NCBI RefSeq assembly: GCF_000835495.1
Contig: NW_015622541.1
Location: forward strand, 3,286,001-3,350,000
DNA: 64,000 nt
Direction: 5' to 3'
Source of the DNA: Cladophialophora immunda
Taxonomy: Eukaryota; Ascomycota; Eurotiomycetes; Chaetothyriales; Herpotrichiellaceae
The notes under the pieces are model-generated. The model saw only the letters and a list, made by a program, of their open reading frames with translations, was not told where the DNA came from and made no database searches. This document shows positions 1-12,560 of this stretch, piece after piece. Every line of letters begins with the position of its first letter. Positions within the stretch are counted from its first letter, which is position 1. A program made the position numbers and the translations under genes.

Positions 1-3000
1 AGGGCATTAGCCATAGCAAACACTTGGTTGTTTGCTGGCAGTCGCCGGAAACGATTACTTCAGCCGGCAGCAACCCTGGCCAGACCCCAAGCGTTGGGAT
101 TACCGGATCGGGCAGGCACTGGGCCTCTACAAACAAAACAAAAGGCCCAGAGCGAGGTTGAGCCGTCGCCTAAACTCGCCTTTGTTGTGTGAACCGGTTG
201 ATTACCAGCCGGCTGTTACTGTAGGAGCTAGGGACGAGAGCCTGAGTAAGGCTTGATTATTCTCCCACCGTGTGTCTGGTATACGACGACACCAAGCAAA
301 CCAAACGTCATACCAAACGCATTTGCTTCATCCCACGCTGCCATGGTCAAATGTTTGTTTGTTTGCTATTACTCTTTGCTTTACGAGAGTCGTTGGGATC
401 CTTGCATTTCTCCCGCCCGACCAATGCCATAGCATCCGTCTCCCTCACCGTGATCTCTCGGCAGATGCCACTCCTCCCCTCCTCACGGCCAACACATCAA
501 AGGAGATATGAGTCAGGCCAGGAAGACTTGTTGCTTCTCCAACTCTGGGGCCGGGCGCACACACCCAAAGTTGCTGCCCAACTCGTCCACCGAACAAAAA
601 ACAAAAGCTTAAAGGCAGCCACTCACCGGTGCCTCCAACACTCCCTTGTCGGTCGTTTCCGGGCGCCAGAAAACGAAACTGGATTTAACTAAGGGGACCC
701 CTTCGCGGGGCCCAGCTAGGGCAGTGGGCACTCCTCGTGGTTGTAGGCAAGGCGACGAAACTTGCCGGGCAGTTGTACCCCCGATGCCTCGGGGATGGAT
801 GCCTCAGGAAGTGATGCGTCCAGTCCACCTTTGATAGTTTGGGGTTTTTCACACACGCATTCGAAATTGTCAGTGCCTGATATGTCTCTAGATGCCTGGC
901 CTGCAGAGACGAGAAAAGCTCGAGTACGGAACCGAACAGGGTCCGTGATGTCCTTGTCTGCTCCTGCGTTGCCTTGCCGCGCCTCATTCGGCTTCGTCAC
1001 CGTCGTAAATGCTGTGGAACTAAGATTGGGGGGATGGCATTGCCTACTCTAGCAACTATCAGACAAGCAATCTATTGCAGTCTCAGTCTTCCGCTACCAC
1101 ATGCACAGGTAAGGAGTACGGAGTCTAGGGTCTCTCCCCTCGGCGCCCACCAGATCGGCGAGTTTTGCGTGCTTCAAACCATTGGGGAACATGGGAACAT
1201 CCAGGTTCCCCGAGACTAGCCCCAAGTACCTTCCCACCAGAATTTGGCTGGGGAGGTACCTTCACCGCATCTGGAGATACCTCGGCGAGTCCCAAGCCAC
1301 ACTTTTGTTCTCCATGTTCGCCCTTTGCCTCTGCCCTCGGTGTCTCTCTTCGACTGTAACTCCAGCGAGTCCACATTAAACAGTACAACTGTAGAGGTCT
1401 CCTCTCTCGGCTCCCCCGTGTGATGGGTACTTGCAAGTGCCGTTCTCCAAGAGACACCTTACAGTGGCAAAGACCCAATCTTCCAGAAGGATTTTGGAAC
1501 ATTGTCCCAGGTTCACTGCAACGACGGGGAACGAGATGGTGGATCAACGGCGCAAGCAATAATCCCACCTCTTCAACTGACTAGAGAACGAACTCCATTC
1601 AGCCTCCTGGGTAAAGTCCCCATAGTCTAAACCAGCCAAAAGACCCATAAGCCGGTGGTACTAAAGTGCCCCCGAACGCCACCAGTTGCGCCTCCATCAG
1701 ACCCATCGCAAACCTGGTCAGATAGACTCCACCGCTCGTCGTTGAAGGGGACCCATCATCAAGCCCAGCTCTCCGGGAAGGGATGAATTGCTTGCACAAT
1801 ATCGAATCTCGCTTGTCGTCCAATGAACATCCGCCACTGTCTGCTCGAGCTCCTCCTGAGGCTTCGCTGTGAAAACCTGTTCCGAGTTTTCTTCATTCCG
1901 GCAAAGTTTGGCTTTGGTTTTCGAGTTTTCATGGCTGGAAGTTCCCGAGCACCACTTCGTCTCCTTTACTGCTCGTTGCCTCAGACCGAGGTGCCGAACG
2001 GCATTCTTCAACGCCAGGCCCAGCCCTTCTAACCTCGACTGTTGGCAGCACGGTCCGTTGTCGGCAGTCAACCAGACGATCAAAAACCCCACTGGCAAGC
2101 TCTACCTTCGAAGACACTGATTGGCTTTTTGCGTTACTGTATGCCTTTTGATCGGCCGTAATCAGCAAATCCATGAGCATGGCAGGTGAGATGGAAGGCT
2201 TCCGTCCTGGGCGTGCAACATGGCCAGACTAACACGACGTGAGCCCGACAAGTAGGAGGCAAAATACAAAACAAGACCCAATAGGGAAACACCTTTTTGC
2301 CAGTTACTCAACATGACTGCGCCGCAATTCATCCGTCGGGTTGTCAAAAGTCCCTTGGTGGAATGGTCAGCCCGTTCGCCAACGCAACACGGCCCGGCTC
2401 CGACAAACAGGTGTTTATGGTCATCCCGGCCTCGTATCACCCTTTTGGGCTCAAGATAGCAATGGCGTGGGTGACACATGGTCCGCATGCAGCTATGTTT
2501 GTCAGATATGCAGGGTCCCCCAGCCCATCTCACACATGTCCAACATGACTTGCCGCTACAGCCCTGCGAAGTGCTCCAGCTGACACTGGCACGAGCTGAG
2601 CCTCGTTTGCAGGCGTGGTCGTGTGCATGTGCTGGGCGCGCCCGCATGTGACGCATAGCATACGACTCTGACCTGCAGCAAGGAATTGAACAACTGTCGG
2701 TTCGGGCATCATCCTGTCTCAAACGGCGATTCGAGGCGAGAAACAATCATCAATCGTAATATTGGGCCCCTTTGTTGTCTGTTGCTTTGTCCGAGTCAGA
2801 AAACGACCCGGACGGCCAGTGTCCGCAACTCAAAGGGGCCTCCTCCACGCGGCTTACAGTGTGCTTTCGTGCGTAGCGAGGCCAACACCCTCCATTCGCG
2901 CGCCTATGCATCTCTCCGGATTATTCTCTTGAGATGCGGAGGCGCTCTGCGAGATCGAGGGGGTAAAAGGAATGGGCGGCTCCCCGCTTCTCCAGGCCGA

Positions 3001-4137
3001 GCCAGACCTGCAACTTGTCGCCAACACTGATCGACCGTGCGAAAACCCCCCGCAACTCACAACCGCGGCCAGCACGCCTTGGTCGGGGTTGGGGAACCAT
3101 CCTCCGCAACGGAACAGTTCTCTGCCTCTCCCAATTCATCGTCGATGGAGGTTCGCATCGGGTGTACGTCGCCTTGGAACCTTGGGGCTGCTTCCGATGG
3201 ATTTTGGCTCGCCCTATTCCGAAGGGAACAAACTCTGGTTTCTCATCGCAAAAGATGGTCCGTGAGAAGGGCGACACGAAGATGACCGCGAACATCGGCC
3301 GAACATCGCACGGACCCGTCCATCGCTCGAACGAACCGTCGTGGAAGATCAGCAGCGGTCGACAAACAGGATCACGAGGATCAGCCCTCAGCTGTGCTGG
3401 AAGCTGGTCTGGAATGCACTGGGCTGCCCGGCCGTCCAAGGAAGCCTCAGCCATCTGCACCAGTCATACGATCTTGGGCGAACCCCCACTGCACAGTCCA
3501 CAGCCTAGAATGTCCTTTTTAAAAGGAGGGGGCCTAACGATACCTCTCCTCCCTCCCGCGGACCATCATTTTATTCTCACGTGTTTTCTCGAGCAAAGAC
3601 GATACCCATGCGGATCTTGATCTTTGGGTCGTCGAACCCGCTCTGATCCAGGGCATTCAAGCCGCACTCTACAAATTCCAGGGTCCAGACTCCAATTTCA
3701 TTGTTGGACATTGAATGACTGCAACCGTTCACGCAACACACAGCTGGTCTCGTGATTTCCTTGTTTGCAGAACCAACTCACGCGACGAAAGGATCGAGAC
3801 AGGTCGCCAGCCGTGTCTCGCTTGGGCGAGGTTTGTGGATTGATGTTTGCAGCGGCCATGTCACAAAACCCAACGCAGTCTTCTGTACCGGCCAGATGAT
3901 CAATCAGGCCGCCTGGAATGTGCGGTCAAGCTCCCTGACGGGCCGAGCACGGGCTTGCACACAAGCATCCTGAGACTTCCTGTGCTCAACTACTCACCGT
4001 TCCGGCCGCTTCCAGCCTGATCAATCTCTCGACAGTGCTCTCGCGCATATACACGGTCACGTGCTTCGTTTACAAGGGCGCATTTTCATGGCTGCCTGAC
4101 AATACTCCCGTGGGCATAGGATGTCGACACGGAACTC

Positions 4138-5282
4138 TCATGGCATTCGCTGTCGTCGCTTGATACTAACAGACATGATTTTGGAGGATGATATCATCGG
4201 TATCTCACAGTCTGAAATCTCTACACCATCTGGCCCCGAGGTGCGCTTGCTAGAAGCAGACCCTCTTCCACCAGGTAAGTGGCATACTCTCGGAACGTGC
4301 ACTCTTGCTCCCTTGAGATGAGCCACATCGTCCGAGGGTAGGTCGCCCACAGCCTGAAATTCATCCGTGAGGCTGCTGAGTGTGAGTGAGTGGTGAAGCC
4401 AAGATGTATGGCCTGGTGCTCAACAAGAGGTATGTTTTGGTATCGGCCGTAACGTGACTCGTCATATCAGTCCGCGTCGGTGGTCTTGACTTGCTTGTGA
4501 CAACGGCCGTGTGAGTGAGGACGATGTTCTCAGCGCATCTGCTTCCAACCTGTGTGCACCATTTCACGCGCTGAGGATGAGGGTGAGCGTCTGGTTGGAC
4601 CCTGGATCGAGGTTTCTGGGGCGTTAGAATGTTCATGTACCTTGAGGTATCCCTGTCCAGCGTTCTCGAAGAGGCCTTCTCGACATAACATCGCTATCTG
4701 ATAGACATTCTGCACATCTACTATCTTAGAGGTTCTATCTCTGACATCCTCATCGACCGTTTTCAAATTGCTCTCCCGTAAAAAGGTCCAGGTATCATAG
4801 ATCGCGCATCCCCAATTGTTTCCACCCTGTCCAGAGTCGTCCGAATGCATACACCGACTGGGGATTTCCACCGATGAGCGACCCTGTGAGCCCGTTTCTC
4901 GACATTCACCCAGTCGCTGCACAGAAAATCGCATTCGACGAGGGCCCTCGCGGAAGCTTGGCTGTCTTGCCGCTTTTGCAGGTGCACGAGTCATTCGTGC
5001 TGCATGCTAGAGCGGCGAGAAGCTTTCTATGAGAGCGCTGCTTTAAGGTCGCCGCACCTCTCTTAGTTTCCCTTCCACTCACACTTTCATCGGTTTCCCG
5101 ATCAAAGCCTCTTTCATGCATCTCGGCCTAGATTGAAGAATATACCTATAGATGGTCGCACCCGCAGCACTGAAAAGATGTTCGCGAATCAAACAATGAC
5201 GGCAATCGAATTCATCAAGGCGACGCTCGAGCTCGGCTGCCCGCCTACAGTGTTGTGGAACACTGGTCTGAGGAAGAGGCAT
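4138..5282 (-). pseudogene. Possible degenerate or unresolved gene, unknown function
   Basis: On the minus strand, protein-like stretches run through different frames. One frame opens at an ATG at 5282 and contains AAELERRLDEFDCRHCLIRE. A second frame around 4.85-4.97 kb reads CSDWVNVEKRAHRVAHRWKS. A third around 4.64-4.80 kb reads VDVQNVYQIAMLCREGLFEN. Their helical, charged composition differs from the Cys/Pro/Ser-rich shadow frames nearby. I could not connect them with convincing introns: the second and third blocks lack a good donor/acceptor pair between them. It may be a decayed gene, a gene with introns I cannot see, or chance. I recognise no family. Confidence 0.2.
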
Positions 5283-6008
5283 CTCAGCATCAGTCCTTAG
5301 GGTGGCAACTTCTGGAAACTATTAATATGTTGCACACGCAAAGCTTTTGGAACTGCAGTCTGCTGCTCTTCATTGACTCAATCGCATCTCACCGTGCATC
5401 ATGTCGTCATCCGCCATGAGTTGTGCTTGCGCAGCAGTGGAACAACCGCTGTGATCGTTTGCCAATCTGCCACTTTCTCAGTCTCCCAGTCTTCCAACAA
5501 TGTAGGCACTCTCCAATTTGTCCCCTCTCGCCTGTCCTTGGGGCAGGGAAGGGGGAACCAGGCTGGAATACCCCAGCATATTGAACGAGTCCTAATGTCC
5601 CAAGTCAATGAACGTCAGTGGTGTGAATATCAGCGACAGAGGAAGCGGAAGGTGAGCCGAGGGTAAGTAAAGGAAAGAGCGACAAGCATGAGCAGATGGC
5701 CAGATAAAGTAGCAAGCCCGATGATAAGATGGAGTAGTAGTGGGAGAGGATCTGAGGGAGGAAGTCAGATAAGCCGTAGTCTCTTCCATCGGATGATCAG
5801 ATAACCCAGAACCCGTCACGACCACGGGTGCTTCTTGTGGGTTCAGGCGACGCTGCAGCAGTCGCAAGAAGAGCAGGACGCGTGGGTGCCCAGTCGTGAT
5901 CCTGGAGCAGGGGGACTGGGGCAGCACACTGACGTGAGGTCGGACAGCCTCGTGTCAATGGTGAGAGGTCGAGAAGGCTGAACGGCAACTGGAACTTCCA
6001 TCTGACTG

Positions 6009-6016
6009 TCCGCGGA
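6009..6016. promoter_or_regulatory. PDRE-like palindrome TCCGCGGA
   Basis: A perfect TCCGCGGA palindrome lies 952 bp upstream of the ABC-transporter start codon. The same octamer is the pleiotropic drug response element bound by the Zn2Cys6 factors Pdr1/Pdr3 upstream of PDR5-type genes in budding yeast. Use by a filamentous-fungal regulator is inference; filamentous fungi may use a different element, and an octamer can occur by chance. Confidence 0.3.
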
Positions 6017-6340
6017 GCCCGTGGTGCGCGCCCCGGATGCACATCTCGGAAAGGAATTCGAGGAGATACGAGATCACGTGGCTTGCACTTGCCCAAACGG
6101 GACTTATGCACGGATAATGAGCGAATAACTTCGGGACCGGAACAAGCGACGGCTGCACAATGGCCCCCTATTCCCTCAGAGCATCTGGGCATCCCGGGTG
6201 TGGGGATGGCTCCTTCCGGGCATCTGGCAGCCGGTTGGCGGCACCCAAGAATGAGCGTGCTGGTGCCTGGAATGCCTGGAACGCAGCCCCCAGCCGAGCC
6301 GCCAAGCAGCCAACCAAAGCGCCCCGAGTGGCTCTGGGTG

Positions 6341-6375
6341 GCCACTGGTGGCGCCTGGTGGCGCCCGGTGGCCCC
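6341..6375 (+). repeat. 10-bp tandem repeat (gcgcctggtg), about 3.5 copies
   Basis: Imperfect copies of gcgcctggtg run head to tail, about 600 bp upstream of the ABC-transporter start. The unit contains GGCGCC and CCACTGG-like dyads, so the strand can fold on itself. Its role is unknown. Confidence 0.6.
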
Positions 6376-6967
6376 TAATTCACGGAGCAGCCAGTCAGCG
6401 CCCGCGGCCACGGACATGCAAGCGGGCTTTAGGCTCGTATTCGACGTATACCATGCCCGCACTGGTGATACGCTTTGCCTTGTCCCGGCAAAAAGCGATA
6501 GCCTACGGTGCGAGCTGCTGTGTCGAGATTGCGAACAGCACAAAGCTGCCCATCGGAAACTAAACTAAGTCGGATTGCCTTGTCGTCACTTGTTGTTGCG
6601 TTAATGCATGGCATTTTCTTGTCTCACGTCCCCTGTTCCCGCGACTTCGACCGAAATCCGACACAGGGCAGGAAAAAAATAACTGTCTCTACCACAAAAC
6701 AACAACATCCATCCTCCGTGATACCACTGTGCATTTGTCTGCTGCATCCTTCCACCGTCTTCTCGGTCGTTCCCTTTCCCTTCCCTATTAATCTCACCGG
6801 TTTCCTTGTTCTCTTCTGCCTGATTGTTGGGGTTATATGAGCATTGGGATTTCTTGGGCCCTACGCCACCACCACCGACTGCCACCTCCCAACTTCACCC
6901 GTCTCTTCCCTCGAACCGCTTCCCCCATTATTGTTATTGTCCATGCCTTGACACAGTCCCGCGAATC

Positions 6968-9900
6968 ATGACGACTCCTCTCGTCGGCAACATCACGACA
7001 AACTACGATCGAAGTCGTCGAATGTCCGGTGCCTCTCCCGACAACCAGGCCACGGACTTCCCTTATCTGGACCGATCAATGTCTTCAGGTGGTGGTGCCG
7101 TAATCGACGAGAGCCAGGATGCCAACAGGGAAATTCAAAACCTCGCCCGCCAATATTCCCGCGTCTCGACCACTGCGGAGCCTGGATACCAACCGTTCGA
7201 TGAAGCGAGCGCCGGTACCGAGATTGATCCCAACTCGGACAACTTCAATGGCAGGGCCTGGACAAAGGCCATGCTGAGGCTCCAGAAGCAATCCGGCCAG
7301 AATGTCGGTCGCACTGCGGGTTTCGCCTTTCGCAACCTCTCGGCCTTTGGCTACACCAAGGGCAGTGACTTCCAGAAGACGGTCGACAATTATCCTCTGG
7401 CCCTGATGGACATGCTGCGAGGCATCTTCGGCCACAAAGGCCAACGCGTCGATATTCTACGCAATTTCGAAGGTGTGGTGCAGCCGGGCGAAATGCTCGT
7501 CGTCCTAGGACCTCCTGGCTCGGGTTGTTCTACCTTCCTCAAGACCATTACGGGCGAGACGCACGGCTTCAACCTCAGCGACGATTCCTATATCAACTAC
7601 CAGGGCATTAGCTACAAGCAGATGCACAATGACTTCAAGGGTGAAGCCATCTACACGGCCGAACAGGACGTCCATTTCCCCATGTTGACGGTCGGCGACA
7701 CGTTGCTCTTTGCGGCTCGGGCGCGAACACCGCAGAATATGAAACTGCCCCCAGGCGTGACCAAGGCAATGTACGCAGCTCACCTACGGGATGTGGTCAT
7801 GGCCGTCTTTGGCATCAAGCACACCATCAATACCAAAGTCGGCAATGACTTTGTCAGAGGTGTCAGTGGTGGTGAAAGAAAGAGAGTGTCCATCGCTGAG
7901 GCAACATTGAGTAATGCTCCTCTCCAGTGTTGGGATAACAGCACGCGAGGTCTGGATTCAGCCAACGCCATCGAATTCTGCAAGACCCTCCGGACCTCGA
8001 CCGACTTGAATGATACCACTGCGGCTGTGGCCATCTACCAGTCGCCACAAAGTGCCTACGACTTTTTCGACAAGGTCCTTGTTCTCTATCAGGGTCGTCA
8101 GATCTTTTTCGGTCGCACTACCGAAGCCCAGAAGTACTTTGAAGATATGGGCTTCGAATGCGCCAAACGCCAGACCGTCCCGGATTTCCTGACCTCCATG
8201 ACCAACCCGATTGAACGCCTTGTCAAGAAAGGATTCGAGTCGCAGGTGCCTCGCACACCAGACGAGTTCGCCGAACGATGGCAAAACAGCGAAGCGCGAC
8301 AGAGAATGTTGCAGGAACTGGATGCTTTCGAAAATGCCAATCCGATTGGTGGTCCCAACCTGGAAGCCTTCAAGCAATCTCGTCGTATCCAACAGTCCAA
8401 AGCTCAAAGGAAGTCTTCTCCGTACACCTTGTCCTACGGGGGCCAAATCAGATTGTGTCTGTGGCGAGGCTTCAAGCGACTCATGGACGACCCTGCCATT
8501 ACCCTCACACAGCTTTTTGCCAACTGTATCAACGCTCTTGTGGTTTCTTCCTTGTTCTACAACCTACCAGCCGATACCGACTCACTCCGATCTAGAAGCT
8601 CCCTCATCTTCTTCGCGGTCTTGCTCAACGCGTTTGGTAGCGCTCTTGAAATTCTCACACTCTACGCACAGCGCCCGATTGTGGAAAAGCATCAACGTTA
8701 TGCACTTTACCACCCGTCGGCCGAGGCCTTTGCATCAATGCTCACAGACGTCCCCTCAAAGACTCTCAACGCCATCGGCTTCAATTTGATCCTCTACTTT
8801 ATGACCAACCTTCGACGGACACCTGGTGCCTTCTTTTTCTTCTTGTTCACCTCTTACATCCTGACCTTTACCATGAGCATGTTGTTCCGCTTCATCGCGT
8901 CTGTATCGAGATCGCTCGTGGAAGCTTTGGTCCCGACAGCTGTCTTGATGATCGCCATTGTTGTGTACACGGGTGAGTAAACATGCTGCCCTTCCGAATT
9001 TCCGACTTCGAGATTTAGTGACTGACTCACGGGTTAGGTTTTGTTATTCCTGTGGACTATATGCATGGGTGGGCACGCTGGATGAACTACATCAACCCGA
9101 CAGCATATGGGTTTGAAAGTCTGATGGTGAATGAGTTCCACAATCGTGACTATCCGTGTTCGACCTTCGTCCCTCCGGCGCCTCAGTTTGGAAATGGCTC
9201 GACCACGTCCCAAATCTGCACAGTCGTCGGATCCGTGGCTGGCCGAACCTTCGTCGATGGCGACGCTTACATCAACATCTCCTACAAATACTTTGCGGGC
9301 CACAAATGGCGGAACATTGGCATCTTATTCGTGTTCATGATCGGACTCTGTGTGATGTACTTGGCTGCAACCGAGACCGTGACCGCCAAGAAGTCCAAGG
9401 GTGAAGTGCTACTCTTCCGACGAGGCCACAAACCGGCATTCTTGAAAGAGCAAATGTCTGATATGGAGTCGGGAGGCTCCGACCCGAACCTCGTTGCTCT
9501 CGAAAGGAGGCAGACAAAGGATGAACAATTGACGCGACAAGTCAGTGCGGTGATTCAGAAGCAGACTGCCATCTTTCAATGGAAGGACGTCTGTTACGAC
9601 ATCAAGATCAAAGGCCAACCGCGTCGGATTCTTGATCATGTTGACGGTTGGGTCAAACCAGGAACCATGACAGCTCTGATGGTATGGCTTCGCTGGAAAT
9701 CTTCAGGTCCCATTTTGGCTAATATTGCAACAGGGTGTTTCGGGTGCCGGCAAGACCACTTTGCTCGACTGTCTCGCAACACGTGTGACAATGGGTGTTA
9801 TCACTGGCGAAATGCTGGTCGATGGACGACAGCGCGACGAGTCCTTCCAGAGAAAGACAGGTTATGTGCAACAGCAGGATTTGCATCTCGAGACAAGTAC

Positions 9901-12140
9901 CGTACGAGAAGCTTTACGTTTTAGCGCCCTCTTACGACAACCGAGAGACACGCCGCGACAAGAAAAGATCGCCTACGTCGAAGAGGTTATCAAATTGCTG
10001 GACATGCAGGAGTACGCCGACGCTGTAGTTGGAGTTCCAGGTGAAGGTATGTGCTCCCTAGCCTCGCTCTATCGTCGTTCTCAAGTTCTGACTCTCAATG
10101 CCATAGGTCTCAACGTGGAGCAGCGGAAGCGGTTGACGATCGGAGTAGAGCTCGCTGCTCGGCCTCAACTCCTTCTCTTCCTTGACGAGCCTACGTCCGG
10201 TCTTGATTCGCAGACTTCCTGGTCCATTTTGAATCTTCTCGAGAAGCTCACAAAAGCTGGCCAAGCTATCCTCTGCACCATTCATCAACCCTCCGCTATT
10301 CTATTTCAGAGATTTGACCGACTCCTGTTCCTTGCGGCCGGTGGCAAGACTGTGTACTTTGGTCCGGTGGGCAAGGACTCCCATATCCTGATTGACTATT
10401 TCCATAGAAACGGCGCTCATGACTGCCCTCCTGGCGCCAACCCTGCCGAATATATGCTCGAGGCCATTGGTGCAGCGCCCGGATCTCATTCCGATATCGA
10501 CTGGTTCCAGGTCTGGCGCAGCTCACCAGAATACCAGGAGGTGCAGCGAGAATTGGAAGAGATGAAAGTTGAACGATCTCAAATGGTGGCTCCAACCTCG
10601 GCGAACAAGGCAGATTACTTCGAGTTTGCCGCGCCTTTCACACTCCAATTCTGGGAAACGCAGAAACGGGTTTTCGAACAGTATTGGCGAACCCCGGAGT
10701 ATGTCTACTCCAAGCTCCTGCTGTGCTGCCTGACGGTGTGTATTGCCCTCGTGCTTTGACTTTCCATGATGCTGACCGTGTCGCTAGGGTCTATTCATCG
10801 GTTTCTCGCTCTTCAAGGCCCCGAATACTCAACAAGGGCTTCAAAACCAGCTCTTTGGCATCTTCATGCTGTTGGTCCTGTTCTCGCAGCTTGTGCAGCA
10901 AATCATGCCTCTCTTCGTCACACAGCGCAGCCTGTATGAAGTACGTGAGCGACCTTCAAAGACCTACTCATGGAAGGCATTTATGCTATCGAACATCCTG
11001 GTCGAGCTCCCTTGGGCAACCCTGGGAGCTGTGATCTTGTTCTTCTGTTGGTATTATCCCATTGGACTATACCGAAATGCAGAATACACCGACTCCGTGG
11101 CTTCACGTGGGGCAACGCAGTTCTTGTTTGTGTTGGAGTTTATCCTGTTCAGCAGCACCTTCGCGCACATGTAAGTATCTCGACAGCGAACCCTTGCTAG
11201 GGATCCGCCTCCCTCAAATGGTACTCTGATGCTAACGGCCTTGCAGGATGATTGCAGGCATTGCAACAGCAGAGACGGCCTCCAATATCGCAAACGTTCT
11301 GTTCTCGCTCTGTCTTCTGTTCAATGGTGTCTTGGTCGGCCCCAAGGCGATGCCTGGGTTCTGGATCTTCATGTACCGAGTGAGGTAAGTGGCAAATCAT
11401 CCTGTGGAGTTGAAAACGGAAGCTGACCCGTGAACTCCAGCCCCTTTACGTATCTAGTCGAAGGGCTCTTGAGCGTGGGAATCGCACACGCACCGGTTGT
11501 CTGTGCAGCCAATGAATACCTCCATCTCACCGCGCCGGCCGGCCAAACCTGCGGCGAGTATCTCGGCCCCTTCATCAAGCAAGCGGGCGGCTACCTCCTG
11601 GACTCGAACACCACGCAGTGCCAATTCTGCACCGTCAACAGCACCGACACCTTTTTGTCACTGGTGAGCATCTCGTTCTCGCACAGATGGCGCGACTTCG
11701 GCATTTTGTTCGTGTACATTGCGTTCAACGTGTTCGCGGCGGTGACTATCTACTGGTTGGCCCGGGTGCCCAAGGGCAAGAAATACGCCGGCGGCAAGGA
11801 CGCGGACAAGAGCAAGGCGCTGTTCAAGACCCTGAGCAACGCGAGCCAGGGACAGCACCAGCAGCCGGCAGCCGGCGGGAACTACGAGAAGAGTCCCGCC
11901 GTGCTCGGAGCGTCGTCGGAGAAGGACCGTCGCACGACGACTCCATCGACGGACGACGACTCGAGCTCTGAGAGCGATCGGTCGATTCGGGAGAAAGACC
12001 CAGAGAAGAGAGAGGCCGTCAACGTGCAAGAAGCGGAGAAACCACACCAGCCTAGCCAGAACGAAGTCGCCGCCGCCGCCACCTCCGCCGCGGCAGAGAG
12101 GCCAACCACGGAACGCTTCATCACGGCACCGCAGTTCTAA
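6968..12140 (+). CDS. PDR-type (ABCG) multidrug ABC transporter
   Basis: A full-size pleiotropic-drug-resistance transporter that exports hydrophobic compounds across the plasma membrane using ATP. Fitted exons are 6968-8972, 9038-9681, 9734-10046, 10107-10735, 10788-11170, 11247-11384 and 11441-12140, giving 1603 aa in the (NBD-TMD)2 order. NBD1 (about 181-330) has the degenerate Walker A GPPGSGCS (Cys for Lys), signature VSGGERKR and [12 protein letters not shown]2 has a canonical Walker [10 protein letters not shown] (about 884-892), the degenerate signature LNVEQRKR and LDEPTSGLD. This asymmetry is normal for the family. Membrane blocks follow each NBD; exon 1 joins exon 2 at the conserved YTGFVIP. 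The start is the first in-frame ATG. An unusual Ser/acid-rich tail of about 100 residues follows the last membrane segment. The fungal CDR1/PDR5 group is certain; the substrate is not known. Confidence 0.95.
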
Positions 12141-12320
12141 TCTAATGGTGCGTTGTTCGCGGGAGGCCTGATTTTTGCTCGATGTACCATATCACTCTAT
12201 TCTTATTCCTATTCCTATTCCCATAATAGCCGGAGTTGTGCTGTTGTGCGGTGTGTTGTGTGGTGTTTCACATCTTGCTGGACCAAGCTTTCATCTCTTG
12301 AATATCATTTCACACACGCC

Positions 12321-12348
12321 GAGGGCGAGGGCGAGGGCGAGGGCGAGG
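12321..12348 (+). repeat. (GAGGGC)n hexanucleotide repeat
   Basis: Four consecutive GAGGGC units lie about 180 bp past the ABC-transporter stop codon, probably in its 3' untranslated region. The GGG tracts spaced by three bases satisfy the usual G-quadruplex pattern on the coding strand. Confidence 0.75.
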
Positions 12349-12481
12349 TCGAAGGTGAAATGGGAGCTGGTAATCTCTTTTGTATCGAAAACCCCCTCTC
12401 TAGGGCAGGAACTTTAAAAAGTACCTCACTCATCTGAGGTGCTCGAATAGAATTTGGTTGGGAACCTGGAGTTTCATTGCT

Positions 12482-12560
12482 CGATGGATGGATGCATGGA
12501 TGGTTAGATGAATAGATGGGGACAGACTGACAGACAGACAGACAGACAGATGGATGGATG
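12482..12560 (+). repeat. GATG/GACA compound microsatellite
   Basis: An interrupted GATG run passes into five GACA units and back into GATG, between the convergent ABC and HET genes. Confidence 0.8.

Larger units (their letters stand above)
1..6967. other. Gene-poor left flank including ABC-transporter promoter
   Basis: No open frame here shows a recognisable domain. The frames of 140-250 codons are Cys/Arg/Ser/Pro-rich, often overlap on both strands and look like chance readings of GC-rich non-coding DNA. A doubtful coding relic lies near 4.1-5.3 kb and is listed separately. The last kilobase is the promoter and leader of the ABC transporter; it holds a palindromic TCCGCGGA, a 10-bp tandem repeat and pyrimidine-rich sequence just before the start codon. 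The short repeat at 1749-1768 recurs near 43.98 kb. Confidence 0.6.

Noticed and set aside
709..724. 15-bp match between about 709 and 48556 (ggcccagctagggca)
   Set aside because: A 15-mer pair is expected a few times by chance in 64 kb.
2162..2746. 194-codon minus-strand open frame
   Set aside because: Cys/Arg/His/Ser-rich with no recognisable motif, and overlapped by opposite-strand frames.
2921..3620. 179-codon minus and 201-codon plus frames in the same place
   Set aside because: Two long frames on opposite strands with biased composition suggest low stop-codon density, not two genes.
5797..6543. 248-codon open frame on the minus strand
   Set aside because: It lies in the ABC promoter, is rich in Pro/Ser/Arg/Cys, overlaps a 161-codon frame on the other strand and has no domain; it reflects GC-rich non-coding DNA.
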